A DNA stretch of 10,647 nucleotides, taken from assembly GCA_021805725.1 (NCBI GenBank), contig JAJZEH010000053.1, positions 1 through 10,647 on the forward strand. Reading direction: 5' to 3'. Below the pieces are notes generated by a model. That model searched no databases, was not told the origin of the DNA, and saw only the letters and a list, made by a program, of their open reading frames with translations. Below are positions 1-7,451 of this stretch, one piece after another (the first letter of the stretch is position 1; the number at the start of each line of letters is the position of its first letter). The DNA is from Pseudomonadota bacterium (GTDB taxonomy: Bacteria; Pseudomonadota; Gammaproteobacteria; Burkholderiales; Ferrovaceae). The position numbers and the translations under genes were made by a program.

Positions 1-513
1 AAGGAACTGGGCGTGCGCACCCTGTTCAACCTGCTGGGGCCGCTCACCAACCCTGCGGGCGCCCCCAACCAGTTGCTGGGGGTCTTCAGTCCGCATCTGA
101 CGGGAACCCTGGCGGGGGTCTTGCACGCGTTGGGTAGCCGGCATGCCCTGGTGGTCCATGGCAGCGACGGCCTGGACGAGATCACCCTGTCGGGGCCGAC
201 GCATGTGGCCGAACTCAAGGACGGCAAAATCAGCGAGTACTTGCTGGACCCCAAGGCACTGGGGCTGACTCCGGCGCCGCTCAACAGCATTCTGGTCAAG
301 AATGCGCAGGAATCCCGCGAGTTGCTGGAAATGGTCCTGGACAACAGGCCAGGGCCCGCGCTTGAAATCGTGGTATTGAACGCTGGTGCTGCCATTTATG
401 TGGCAGGCCTCGCGCGCCAGCTCCAGGAGGGCATCGAAATCGCCCGTTCGGTCATCGCTGCGGGGCATGCCCGCCAGCGCCTGGACGCCCTGATCGCCTG
501 GAGCCACCCATGA
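1..513 (+). CDS. trpD: Anthranilate phosphoribosyltransferase, C-terminal half (5' end outside window)
   Basis: This enzyme transfers the phosphoribosyl group of PRPP to anthranilate, the second step of tryptophan synthesis, in the cytoplasm. The frame is open from base 1, so the gene begins upstream. The window holds 170 residues of a protein that is usually about 340. The GTG at 13 is an internal valine, not a start. Visible family signatures are [15 protein letters not shown] at window residues 4-18 and the GLDE motif, whose Asp-Glu pair (window residues 59-60) matches the metal-binding acidic pair of the family. The C-terminal helices ([13 protein letters not shown] and what follows) are intact. 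The stop codon overlaps the trpC start in an ATGA (510-513), which implies translational coupling. Identification is firm, and only the N-terminal part with the PRPP-binding glycine loop is missing. Confidence 0.97.
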   Translation, partial: KELGVRTLFNLLGPLTNPAGAPNQLLGVFSPHLTGTLAGVLHALGSRHALVVHGSDGLDEITLSGPTHVAELKDGKISEYLLDPKALGLTPAPLNSILVKNAQESRELLEMVLDNRPGPALEIVVLNAGAAIYVAGLARQLQEGIEIARSVIAAGHARQRLDALIAWSHP

Positions 514-1319
514 GCGACATCCTGCAGCGTATCGTGGACACCAAGCGACGCGAGGTGGCTGAAGCCATCCGGCAGGTTTCCCTGCAGGACATGGAAGCGG
601 CGGCACGCGCTGCTCCCCCGCCCAGGGACTTTGTGGGGGCCCTGCGCCGCCATCTCGACCAGGGATTGCCTGCGGTCATTGCCGAGGTCAAGAAAGCCAG
701 TCCCAGCAAAGGGGTGCTGCGGGAGGATTTCAGGCCTGCCGAGATTGCCCGCAGCTACGAGCGCCATGGCGCTGCCTGTCTGTCGGTGCTCACCGACCGC
801 GATTATTTTCAGGGGAGTGCAGCAGCCTTGCAGGCGGCCCGTGCGGCTTGTGCGTTGCCGGTGCTGCGCAAGGATTTCATCGTGGACGCCTATCAGGTGT
901 ACGAAACCCGCGCTATGGGGGCCGATGCCCTGCTGCTGATCGTGGCCGCCCTTTCCCAGCCCGAGATGGAGGCGTTGGCCCGGCTGGCCCAGACCCTGGC
1001 GCTGGCCGTGCTGGTGGAGGTACATGACCAGGCCGAACTGACCCGGGCCCTGGCGCTGGACACCCCGCTCATCGGCATCAACAACCGCAATCTCAAAACT
1101 TTTGAAACCCGTCTGGAAACCACCCTGCAGCTGCGCGAACAGGTGCCGGCCGGGCGCATGGTGATTACCGAAAGCGGCATTGCCTCGATGGATGACGTGG
1201 CGCAGATGCGCCGCCATGGCGTGCATGTCTTTCTGGTGGGCGAAGCCTTCATGCGCGCCCCCGATCCCGGAGCCGCGCTGGCTTCCTTGTTTTGCGGACT
1301 GAACCGGCCTGTCGCGTGA
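510..1319 (+). CDS. trpC: Indole-3-glycerol phosphate synthase
   Basis: This enzyme closes the ring of carboxyphenylaminodeoxyribulose phosphate to give indole-3-glycerol phosphate, with loss of CO2 and water. It is a cytoplasmic TIM barrel. The protein has 269 residues, a normal length for the single-function form; there is no fused TrpF domain. Catalytic positions known from the family are present: E59 and K61 in [13 protein letters not shown]121 in VLRKDF, E170 in LVEVHD, N191 in IGINNRN, and E221-S222 in TESGI. The phosphate-site loop [10 protein letters not shown] is near the end. The ATG at 510 overlaps the trpD stop and has TGGAG (499-503) six bases upstream. The stop codon TGA (1317-1319) lies inside a 12-bp palindrome. 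No further trp gene follows, so trpC ends the operon here. Confidence 0.97.
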   Translation: MSDILQRIVDTKRREVAEAIRQVSLQDMEAAARAAPPPRDFVGALRRHLDQGLPAVIAEVKKASPSKGVLREDFRPAEIARSYERHGAACLSVLTDRDYFQGSAAALQAARAACALPVLRKDFIVDAYQVYETRAMGADALLLIVAALSQPEMEALARLAQTLALAVLVEVHDQAELTRALALDTPLIGINNRNLKTFETRLETTLQLREQVPAGRMVITESGIASMDDVAQMRRHGVHVFLVGEAFMRAPDPGAALASLFCGLNRPVA

Positions 1320-1334
1320 AATTTCACCCGGTTC
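1301..1334. promoter_or_regulatory. Nested inverted repeats at the trpC stop codon
   Basis: GTGAAATTTCAC at 1316-1327 is a perfect 12-bp palindrome, and with one mismatched pair the symmetry extends to 1313-1330. It lies inside a second inverted repeat, GAACCGG (1301-1307) and CCGGTTC (1328-1334). The trpC stop codon lies within it. A TACAAT hexamer (1335-1340), a good match to a sigma-70 -10 box, follows directly, but no convincing -35 box stands at the right distance. Possible readings are an operator for the downstream efflux genes or a weak transcript-end structure; there is no T-run as in a classical terminator. A 12-bp palindrome is expected a few times by chance in a window this size, so only its position makes it interesting. 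Confidence 0.3.
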
Positions 1335-1383
1335 TACAATTGGTTACAACACCTCGCTGGGGAAGGGTGGCAGAATTCGCAGT

Positions 1384-1412
1384 TTGACCACACAGCGGTA
1401 CAGGTACATGTT
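1384..1412 (+). promoter_or_regulatory. Weak candidate promoter of the efflux cluster
   Basis: TTGACC at 1384-1389 matches a sigma-70 -35 box at five of six positions. The region 15 to 17 bases downstream (TACATG at 1405-1410, CATGTT at 1407-1412) is only a poor -10 box. A tandem repeat GGTACA GGTACA (1397-1408) lies in the spacer. The 111-bp gap between trpC and the first permease is long enough for a promoter, which is the main reason to look here. The evidence is thin, and read-through from trpC is equally possible. Confidence 0.22.
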
Positions 1413-1430
1413 GAACAAGGGGAATCTCCT

Positions 1431-4400
1431 ATGATGTCCGGGATCGTCAGGCTGGCTTTGAGCCGACCGTACACCTTTATCGTGTTCGCTCTGCTGATCC
1501 TGATTTTTGGCGTGCTGGCCATTCTGCGCACGCCCACCGATATTTTTCCGGACATCCGCATTCCGGTCATCAGTGCCGTCTGGACTTACACTGGGATGCA
1601 GCCGGATGACATGTCGGGTCGGGTCGTCTATGCCTATGAGCGTGCACTGACCTCTACGGTCAATGATATCGAGCACATCGAATCGCAGTCGCTGCCAGGT
1701 TACGGCATCGTCAAGATATTTTTTCAGCCCACCGTGGATATCCGCACGGCAACGGCCCAGGTCACTTCCATCTCCCAGACGGTGCTGAAATTTTTGCCGC
1801 CTGGCATCACCCCACCCCTGATCCTGAATTACAACGCCGCGACGGTGCCGATTCTGCAGCTCGCCCTGTCCAGCAGAAAAATTCCCGAACAAACCCTGTT
1901 TGACCTGGGGCAGAACTTCATCCGCCCACAACTGGCCACGGTTCCGGGGAGCGCCCTGCCGTCCCCTTATGGCGGCAAGGTGCGGCAGATCCAGATCGAC
2001 CTGGATCCCAAGGCCATGCAGTCCAAGGGGGTGTCCCCTGACGACGTCAGCCGTGCCCTGGCTGCGCAGAATCAGATTATCCCTGCGGGCACCCAGAAAA
2101 TTGGCCTGTTTGAGTACAACATCAAGATCAATGACAGCCCCGATGAGTTTGATGTTCTGAACAACATCCCCATCAAGCAGGTCAATGACAAGTCCCCGAT
2201 CCCCCAGACCAATGGGACCACCATTTTCATGCGGGACGTAGCCCATGTGCGCGACGGTTACCCCCCGCAGATCAACATCGTGCGTGTCGATGGCGGCCGG
2301 GCGGTGCTGATGACCATCCTCAAAAATGGAGCGGCCTCAACGCTGGACATCATCCAGGGTGTGCGCGACATGATTCCCAAACTCAAGGAAACGCTTCCTG
2401 AGGGCTTGAATCTGGTGGCGCTGGCGGACCAGTCCATTTTTGTGAAGGCCTCCATCAGTGGCGTGATCAGGGAAGGGGTGATTGCGGCCGCGTTGACCAG
2501 TTTGATGATTTTGCTGTTTCTGGGAAGCTGGCGTTCCACCCTGATCATCGCGGCATCCATTCCCCTGGCGATTCTCTGTTCCATCGCAACCCTCTCCGCA
2601 CTGGGCGAAACCATGAACGTGATGACCCTGGGGGGGTTGGCACTGGCGGTGGGGATTCTGGTGGACGATGCCACGGTGATGATCGAAAACATCAACCACC
2701 ATCTTGAAGAGGGCAAGGATGTGCGCAGCGCCATCGTTGACGGTGCGAGCCAGATCGTGCAGCCAGCCTTTGTGTCCACGTTCAGTATTTGCATCGTGTT
2801 CATTCCGATGTTTTTCCTGACGGGCGTGCCGCGCTACCTATTCGTCCCCATGGCCGAAGCCGTCGTGTTTGCCATGATCGCTTCCTTCATTCTGTCGCAG
2901 ACCTTCGTACCCACCGTTGCCAATTTCCTGCTCAAGTCCCATGCGGACATGGCGCATGCCTCGCTGCACGAAGCGTGGGTGATGGACCCCACGCATCGTG
3001 CCAAGGCACTGCCTCATCAGCTCAAGTTTGCCTTGATGCGATTTCAACGCGGGTTTGAGCAGCGTTTCTCGACGCTGCGCAAAAAGTATGTTTCATTGTT
3101 GCAAATGGCGGTGGACAATCGCAAGCGATTCATTCCCGGGTATATGACCGTGGTGTTGTTATCTTTTCTGCTGCTGCCATTTTTGGGACGCAATTTCTTC
3201 CCCTCTGTGGATGGTGGCCAGATCAAAATCCATGTGCGCGCCCAGGTTGGCACTCGCGTGGAAGAAACGGCCAACCTGTTTGACAAGATTGAGGCCGAAA
3301 TTCGCAAGGAGATCCCACCAGAAGAGATGGAAACCATCATGGACAACATTGGCTTGTCCGTGAGCGGTATCAACACCGCCTATAGCAATACCGGAACGGT
3401 GGGCCCTGAAGATGGCGACATCCTGATTTCCCTCAATGAAAAGCATTCACCCACTGAAGATTACGTCAAGATTTTCAGAACGAAGTTGCCAGAAAAGTTT
3501 CCCGGCGTATCCTTTGCCTTCCTGCCGGCAGACATTGTCAGCCAGATCCTCAACTTCGGTTCGCCAGCGCCCATCGACATCCAGATCAAGGGCCCCAACC
3601 GGGATGCCAATCTGGTTTACGTCCAGAACCTGCTGCGCAAGGTGCAGCATGTGGATGGCATCGCCGATGCGCGCATCCAGCAATCGGCTAACTACCCGCA
3701 ATTTGATGTGAATGTGGACCGGTCGCTGGCACAGACACTGGGTGTGACGGAGCGGGATGTCACCAACAGCCTCGTGACCACCCTTTCAGGGAGCGGCCAG
3801 GTGGCGCCCACGTTCTGGCTCAACCCGCGCAATGGGGTGTCCTACCCCATCGTGGTGCAGACGCCGCAATACCGTACCTACACCCTGTCCGACCTGGAAA
3901 ACATTCCCATCACGGCCCATGACCCCAGAACCCAAACCCTTCATGGCGGATTGGCCTCAGTGCCGATCACGCCCGAAACGGCCAAGCAGATGCAGGTGCT
4001 GGGCGGCCTTGCGACCATCAGTCGCGACAAGGGGGATGCGGTGGTCACCCATTACGCCATCCAGCCGGCCTTTGACATTTTTGCCGCCATTCAGGACAAG
4101 GATCTGGGAAGTGTGGCCGCAGATGTCCGCGCTTTGATCAAGGGGCAGGAAAAGGACATTCCGAAAGGGGCCACGGTGCAGGTGCTGGGCCAGGTACCAC
4201 TGATGGAAAACTCCTTTACCGGGCTGCTGTTTGGCCTGGCCGGGTCCATCGTGCTGATCTACCTTTTGATTGTGGTGAATTTCCAGTCCTGGCTGGATCC
4301 CTTCGTCATCATCACGGCCTTGCCTTCAGCGCTGGCCGGAATCATCTGGATGTTGTTTGCCACGCATACCACCCTCTCTGTGCCCGCGTTAACCGGGGCC

Positions 4401-4763
4401 ATCATGTGCATGGGGGTTGGAACGGCCAATAGTATTCTGGTGGTCAGTTTTGCCCGCGAACGGCTGGTGCAGACCCGCGATGCGGCCCGGGCAGCTGTGG
4501 AGGCGGGTTTTGCCCGATTCCGGCCGGTACTGATGACGGCGCTAGCCATGATCATCGGGATGTTGCCCATGTCGCTGGGATTGGGCGAGGGCGGCGAGCA
4601 AAATGCGCCGTTGGGTCGGGCGGTCATTGGCGGGTTGCTGGTGGCGACCTTGTCCACGTTGATCTTTGTGCCGGTGATTTTCAGTTTGGTACACGCTCGT
4701 GATAAGTTTGAAAACGGAGAAAACGCCCCAGAACAGGCGTCAGGAGATTCACATGCAGAATGA
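1431..4763 (+). CDS. RND efflux transporter permease 1 (AcrB-like, inner membrane)
   Basis: This is the inner-membrane pump of a tripartite efflux system, 1110 residues against about 1050 for AcrB. It shows the two-fold RND layout: TM1 (about 13-31), a first periplasmic porter and docking region, TM2-TM6 (about 349-500), a cytoplasmic linker, TM7 (about 568-585), a second periplasmic region, and TM8-TM12 (about 932-1083). TM4 has the proton-relay pair D412-D413 in GILVDDATV. In TM11, R1029 and T1036 match AcrB R971 and T978, but the TM10 lysine (AcrB K940) is replaced by A999 in GTANSILVV. It is closely similar to the permease at 7452-10604 and is longer mainly through inserts at 252-263, 503-536 and 827-856 and a longer polar tail. 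The ATG at 1431 has AAGGGG (1417-1422) at 8-base spacing; an ATG follows directly at 1434. The gene overlaps the adaptor by 11 nt. It lacks the CusA-type signature in TM4, so a drug or organic-compound exporter is more likely than a metal pump, but the substrate is unknown. Confidence 0.93.
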   Translation: MMSGIVRLALSRPYTFIVFALLILIFGVLAILRTPTDIFPDIRIPVISAVWTYTGMQPDDMSGRVVYAYERALTSTVNDIEHIESQSLPGYGIVKIFFQPTVDIRTATAQVTSISQTVLKFLPPGITPPLILNYNAATVPILQLALSSRKIPEQTLFDLGQNFIRPQLATVPGSALPSPYGGKVRQIQIDLDPKAMQSKGVSPDDVSRALAAQNQIIPAGTQKIGLFEYNIKINDSPDEFDVLNNIPIKQVNDKSPIPQTNGTTIFMRDVAHVRDGYPPQINIVRVDGGRAVLMTILKNGAASTLDIIQGVRDMIPKLKETLPEGLNLVALADQSIFVKASISGVIREGVIAAALTSLMILLFLGSWRSTLIIAASIPLAILCSIATLSALGETMNVMTLGGLALAVGILVDDATVMIENINHHLEEGKDVRSAIVDGASQIVQPAFVSTFSICIVFIPMFFLTGVPRYLFVPMAEAVVFAMIASFILSQTFVPTVANFLLKSHADMAHASLHEAWVMDPTHRAKALPHQLKFALMRFQRGFEQRFSTLRKKYVSLLQMAVDNRKRFIPGYMTVVLLSFLLLPFLGRNFFPSVDGGQIKIHVRAQVGTRVEETANLFDKIEAEIRKEIPPEEMETIMDNIGLSVSGINTAYSNTGTVGPEDGDILISLNEKHSPTEDYVKIFRTKLPEKFPGVSFAFLPADIVSQILNFGSPAPIDIQIKGPNRDANLVYVQNLLRKVQHVDGIADARIQQSANYPQFDVNVDRSLAQTLGVTERDVTNSLVTTLSGSGQVAPTFWLNPRNGVSYPIVVQTPQYRTYTLSDLENIPITAHDPRTQTLHGGLASVPITPETAKQMQVLGGLATISRDKGDAVVTHYAIQPAFDIFAAIQDKDLGSVAADVRALIKGQEKDIPKGATVQVLGQVPLMENSFTGLLFGLAGSIVLIYLLIVVNFQSWLDPFVIITALPSALAGIIWMLFATHTTLSVPALTGAIMCMGVGTANSILVVSFARERLVQTRDAARAAVEAGFARFRPVLMTALAMIIGMLPMSLGLGEGGEQNAPLGRAVIGGLLVATLSTLIFVPVIFSLVHARDKFENGENAPEQASGDSHAE
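3745..3859 (+). repeat. Near-identical patch shared with permease 2 (copy A)
   Basis: This 115-bp stretch of permease 1 pairs with 9676-9790 of permease 2 and differs at only five positions by direct comparison. Within it, 3807-3859 is identical to 9738-9790 over 53 bases, including all silent sites. It encodes residues about 773-810 (TERDVTNSLV to YPIVVQ), in the second periplasmic half where AcrB has its docking subdomain. The flanking codons differ much more often between the copies. Confidence 0.85.
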
Positions 4764-5979
4764 GCAGGATCAGGACGACAAGCTGTTGGAAGTGAATCAG
4801 GCGACCCAGTCCCGATTGAAGCGTGCGGGGTTGATTATGCTTGTGGTCGCGATACTGGTCGTCGCTGCCGGATTGATCATGCGCAGCAGACAGTCGCAAC
4901 TGGTCAACCAGTGGACCCAGGAGCAGGCCATCCCCGTGGTCAGGGTCATTGCCTCCCTGAAGGGTAGTCTCACCCACACGCTGGTATTGCCAGGAAACCT
5001 CCAGCCCTATATCGATGCGCCGATTCTTGCGCGGGTGGATGGGTACCTGCTGCGCTGGTATCACGACATTGGCGCAAAAGTGAAAGCCGGTGAGTTGCTG
5101 GCGGATATCGACACCCCTGAGCTGGATCATCAGCTGGATCAGGCTCGCGCAGACCTGGTCAGTGCCATGGCCAAGCAGAACCTGGCCGAAGTGACAGCCA
5201 AACGCTGGAAAAACCTGCTGGCCACGGATTCCGTGTCGCAACAGGATTCGGACGAGAAGTCGGCTGACCTCGAGGCACGCAAGGCGGATGTGGATGCCGC
5301 CAAAGCCAATGTAGGCCGCATTCAGGCTTTTGAACAATTCAAGCGCGTCGTGGCGCCCTTTGATGGCGTCGTCACGGCTCGCAAGACCGACGTCGGGGCC
5401 CTGATCAGCGCTGGAAAAGGCACCGAATTATTCAATGTGGCCAGTATCGACCCGTTGCGGCTGTATGTCCCCGTTCCCCAAAGCTATTCCAACCAGATCA
5501 AGGTCGGTGTCAAGGCCACGCTGACGGTACCTGAATACACGGACCGGCAGTTTGAAGCGGTGCTGACGCGCACCTCGGGATCGATCAGCAGCGGCTCGGG
5601 TACGCTACTGGTTGAGTTGTCGGTCAACAACAAGGAGGGTTTGTTGACCCCCGGGAGCTATGCCGAGGTCAAGTTCGACTTGCCAGAGAACGCCTCAATC
5701 CAGCGTGTTCCGGCAAGTGCGTTGATCCTGCGCAGTGCCGGTGTGCAACTGGCCGTCGTGGAGAGCGACAACCGCATCAAACTCAAGAAAGTTGAACTGG
5801 GACGGGATTTTGGCGTTGAAGTTGAGGTCCTGTCGGGAATCGCGCCCAATGATCGCATTGTGGACAGCCCCCCGGACTCGCTTGAAGATGGCGATCTGGT
5901 CAGGGTCAGCAACAATGTGCCAAAAGAGGCTGTCGAAAAGCCGGCGGCACCCCCAGCGCATGATGGAAAGCAGCCATGA
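4753..5979 (+). CDS. Periplasmic adaptor (membrane fusion protein) of the RND efflux system
   Basis: This HlyD/AcrA-family adaptor links the inner-membrane permease to the outer-membrane channel. The protein has 408 residues. It begins with a short acidic, glutamine-rich cytoplasmic leader (1-24) and one transmembrane anchor (about 25-43), with no lipobox, so it is anchored by a helix and not by lipid. The lipoyl-like half-motif ILARVDGYLLRWYHDIGAKV lies at about 91-110. An alpha-helical hairpin rich in Ala, Gln and Lys spans about 123-195, and the second lipoyl half VAPFDGVVTARKTDVGALI is at 200-218. Beta-barrel and membrane-proximal domains follow, then a Pro/Ala-rich tail. The start at 4753 is chosen because AGGAG (4742-4746) stands six bases upstream. 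A GTG at 4699 in the same frame would add 18 residues inside the permease gene with no comparable site. It overlaps the permease stop by 11 nt and the channel start by 4 nt, so the three are co-translated. Confidence 0.93.
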   Translation: MQNEQDQDDKLLEVNQATQSRLKRAGLIMLVVAILVVAAGLIMRSRQSQLVNQWTQEQAIPVVRVIASLKGSLTHTLVLPGNLQPYIDAPILARVDGYLLRWYHDIGAKVKAGELLADIDTPELDHQLDQARADLVSAMAKQNLAEVTAKRWKNLLATDSVSQQDSDEKSADLEARKADVDAAKANVGRIQAFEQFKRVVAPFDGVVTARKTDVGALISAGKGTELFNVASIDPLRLYVPVPQSYSNQIKVGVKATLTVPEYTDRQFEAVLTRTSGSISSGSGTLLVELSVNNKEGLLTPGSYAEVKFDLPENASIQRVPASALILRSAGVQLAVVESDNRIKLKKVELGRDFGVEVEVLSGIAPNDRIVDSPPDSLEDGDLVRVSNNVPKEAVEKPAAPPAHDGKQP

Positions 5980-7379
5980 ACATCAGGGCAGGATTAACAC
6001 TCCTGATGGCCGGGGCTTTTCTTCTGGCGGGTTGTTCACTGGCACCCGACTACCAGCGTCCTGACATGCCTGTCACGGACAGCTTCAAGGAAGATGGCAT
6101 CTGGCACGTGGCACAGCCGGCGGACCAGTCGAATCGTGGAGAGTGGTGGCCCGTGTTTCAGGACCCCCTGCTCAACCAGATGGAAACGCAACTGGAAAAA
6201 GACAGTTTTGAACTGGCGGCAGCGTTGGCCCGTTATGACGCGGCCAATGCGTATCTCACGGAACAAAGCTCGCGGCTGTATCCTGAAATCAATGCAATTG
6301 GGGGATCGAGCACCAATCGGCAATCCGTCAATCGTCCCTTGAGGGGCCCCAATTTCCCCAATGTATACGGTGACAGGATGTTGGGGGCAGGGTTTAATTA
6401 CGAGATCGATTTGTGGGGCAACATTCGCAGTGCCATCAATTCAGCCAGTGCGCTGGCTGAAGCCAGCAAGGCCGACGTGGAGTCGGTGCGCCTGAGTCTT
6501 CAGGCACAGCTGGCCACAGCCTATTTTCAGTTGCGGGGCTTCGATTCCGAAATCAAGCTGTTGTCTGATTCCATCAAGGCCTACCAAAGTGAGCTGGAGT
6601 TGATGCAGCACCGACATGACGAGGGGATCGTGTCCGGCCTGGACGTGGCCCGTTCGCTAACACTGCTGGAACAGACCCGGGCGCAGCAGATGAGCGTCAT
6701 GGCTAGCCGTGCATTGTCTGAACACGCCATCGCAGCCTTGTTAGGACAATCGGCCTCAAGTTTTTCAATACCACCAGCAGAACTGAACGCTGTGTACCCG
6801 GCCATTCCCGCCACACTACCCTCCCAGGTGGTGCAACGACGCCCCGATGTGTCGGCGGCTGAGCGCAGGGTGGCTGCAGCCAATGCCGAGATTGGCGTGG
6901 CGCGGGCGGCATTTTTCCCGACGATTTCACTGGGTGCCCTGGGAGGATTTCAGAATTCCGGTGGGGGCGCGCTGATGACGGCCCCCAACAGCTTCTGGAC
7001 ACTGGGTCCCCTGGCATTCTTCAACATATTTGATGCGGGATTGCGTGAGGCCCTGGTGCAGGGTGCAACGGCCAAGACCGCTGAATCTGCTGCGCTATAC
7101 CGGATCACTGTGCTGAAGGCTTTCCGCGAAGTGGAAGACAATCTCGCCCTGCTGCATTATCTGGGAGAAGAGAACCGACATCAAACCCTGGCCGTGAATG
7201 CCGCAGAACGCACTTACAATCTGGCGATGAATCGTTACCGCGAAGGCGCCGTGAGCTACCTTGAAGTCATCGATGCGGAAAACGTCAAGTTGCGCACCGA
7301 GCAAGTGGAGCTGAGCATTGAAATTGACCGGATGCTGGCGAGTGTCGGATTGATTCGCGCTATTGGCGGTGCCTGGTAG
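5976..7379 (+). CDS. Outer-membrane efflux channel lipoprotein (OprM/NodT family)
   Basis: This is the TolC-like channel that completes the efflux path across the outer membrane, with 467 residues, normal for the OprM/NodT branch. The signal peptide has a lipobox LLAGC with the lipidated cysteine at residue 20, followed by Ser, compatible with sorting to the outer membrane. The family start SLAPDYQRPDMPV follows. Two repeated halves of the outer-membrane efflux domain are visible. The first includes FNYEIDLWGNIRSAINSA and AQLATAYFQLRGF. The second includes VQRRPDVSAAERRVAAANAE, IGVARAAFFPTISLGALGGF and the closing AMNRYREGAVSYLEVIDAEN. The ATG at 5976 overlaps the adaptor stop in ATGA (5976-5979), with GGAAAG just upstream, which implies translational coupling. 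It is the only channel gene in the window, so it presumably serves both permeases. Confidence 0.95.
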   Translation: MNIRAGLTLLMAGAFLLAGCSLAPDYQRPDMPVTDSFKEDGIWHVAQPADQSNRGEWWPVFQDPLLNQMETQLEKDSFELAAALARYDAANAYLTEQSSRLYPEINAIGGSSTNRQSVNRPLRGPNFPNVYGDRMLGAGFNYEIDLWGNIRSAINSASALAEASKADVESVRLSLQAQLATAYFQLRGFDSEIKLLSDSIKAYQSELELMQHRHDEGIVSGLDVARSLTLLEQTRAQQMSVMASRALSEHAIAALLGQSASSFSIPPAELNAVYPAIPATLPSQVVQRRPDVSAAERRVAAANAEIGVARAAFFPTISLGALGGFQNSGGGALMTAPNSFWTLGPLAFFNIFDAGLREALVQGATAKTAESAALYRITVLKAFREVEDNLALLHYLGEENRHQTLAVNAAERTYNLAMNRYREGAVSYLEVIDAENVKLRTEQVELSIEIDRMLASVGLIRAIGGAW

Positions 7380-7451
7380 CGTGTTCTGATCATGTAATGC
7401 AGTGATGCAACACCCTCGATCCAGAGGGCACTCATTGAAGGGTCGATTCAC
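7380..7451. other. Gap between channel gene and second permease
   Basis: These 72 bases separate the channel stop from permease 2. They hold a 5-bp GC-rich inverted repeat, CCCTC (7413-7417) and GAGGG (7424-7428), with a six-base loop and no T-run, so it is not a convincing terminator. A TGTAAT hexamer (7393-7398) resembles a -10 box but lacks a matching -35 box. GAAGGG (7437-7442) is the ribosome binding site for permease 2, nine bases before its ATG. Read-through from the upstream genes appears possible. Confidence 0.4.

Noticed and set aside
396..1226. Long open frame on the minus strand opposite trpD-trpC
   Set aside because: It is antisense to two firmly identified enzymes, its product shows no recognisable family features, and long antisense frames are common in GC-rich coding DNA.
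1..1430. Functional link between tryptophan synthesis and the efflux cluster
   Set aside because: They are merely adjacent, separated by 111 bp, and nothing in the sequence ties the pump to tryptophan or indole compounds.
1344..2246. 300-residue open frame on the minus strand over the start of permease 1
   Set aside because: It mirrors the permease coding frame. A similar shadow appears opposite permease 2 (7095-7694) because the sequences are paralogous, so its recurrence is no independent evidence for a gene.
4699..4752. GTG at 4699 as the adaptor start
   Set aside because: It would add 18 residues inside the permease gene, while the ATG at 4753 has a clear AGGAG at six-base spacing and yields a normal anchor-bearing N-terminus.
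4746..4755. GATTCACATG shared by the adaptor start and the permease 2 start (7445-7454)
   Set aside because: Ten bases including a start codon is within chance, and the surrounding bases do not match, so it is not good evidence of a duplication junction.
1431..4763. Heavy-metal (CusA-like) RND pump
   Set aside because: TM4 has the Asp-Asp pair typical of the drug and hydrophobic-compound branch, and TM10 lacks the acidic residue typical of CusA. The adaptor and channel also show no obvious metal-binding stretches.
7408..7418. CAACACCCTCG repeated at 10611-10621, with a one-base-shorter form at 1348-1357 after trpC
   Set aside because: Each copy lies after a stop codon, but eleven-base repeats are expected by chance in a sequence of this length and there is no further similarity around them.
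7413..7428. Hairpin CCCTC-loop-GAGGG as a terminator after the channel gene
   Set aside because: The stem has only five pairs and is not followed by a T-run, so a rho-independent terminator cannot be supported.
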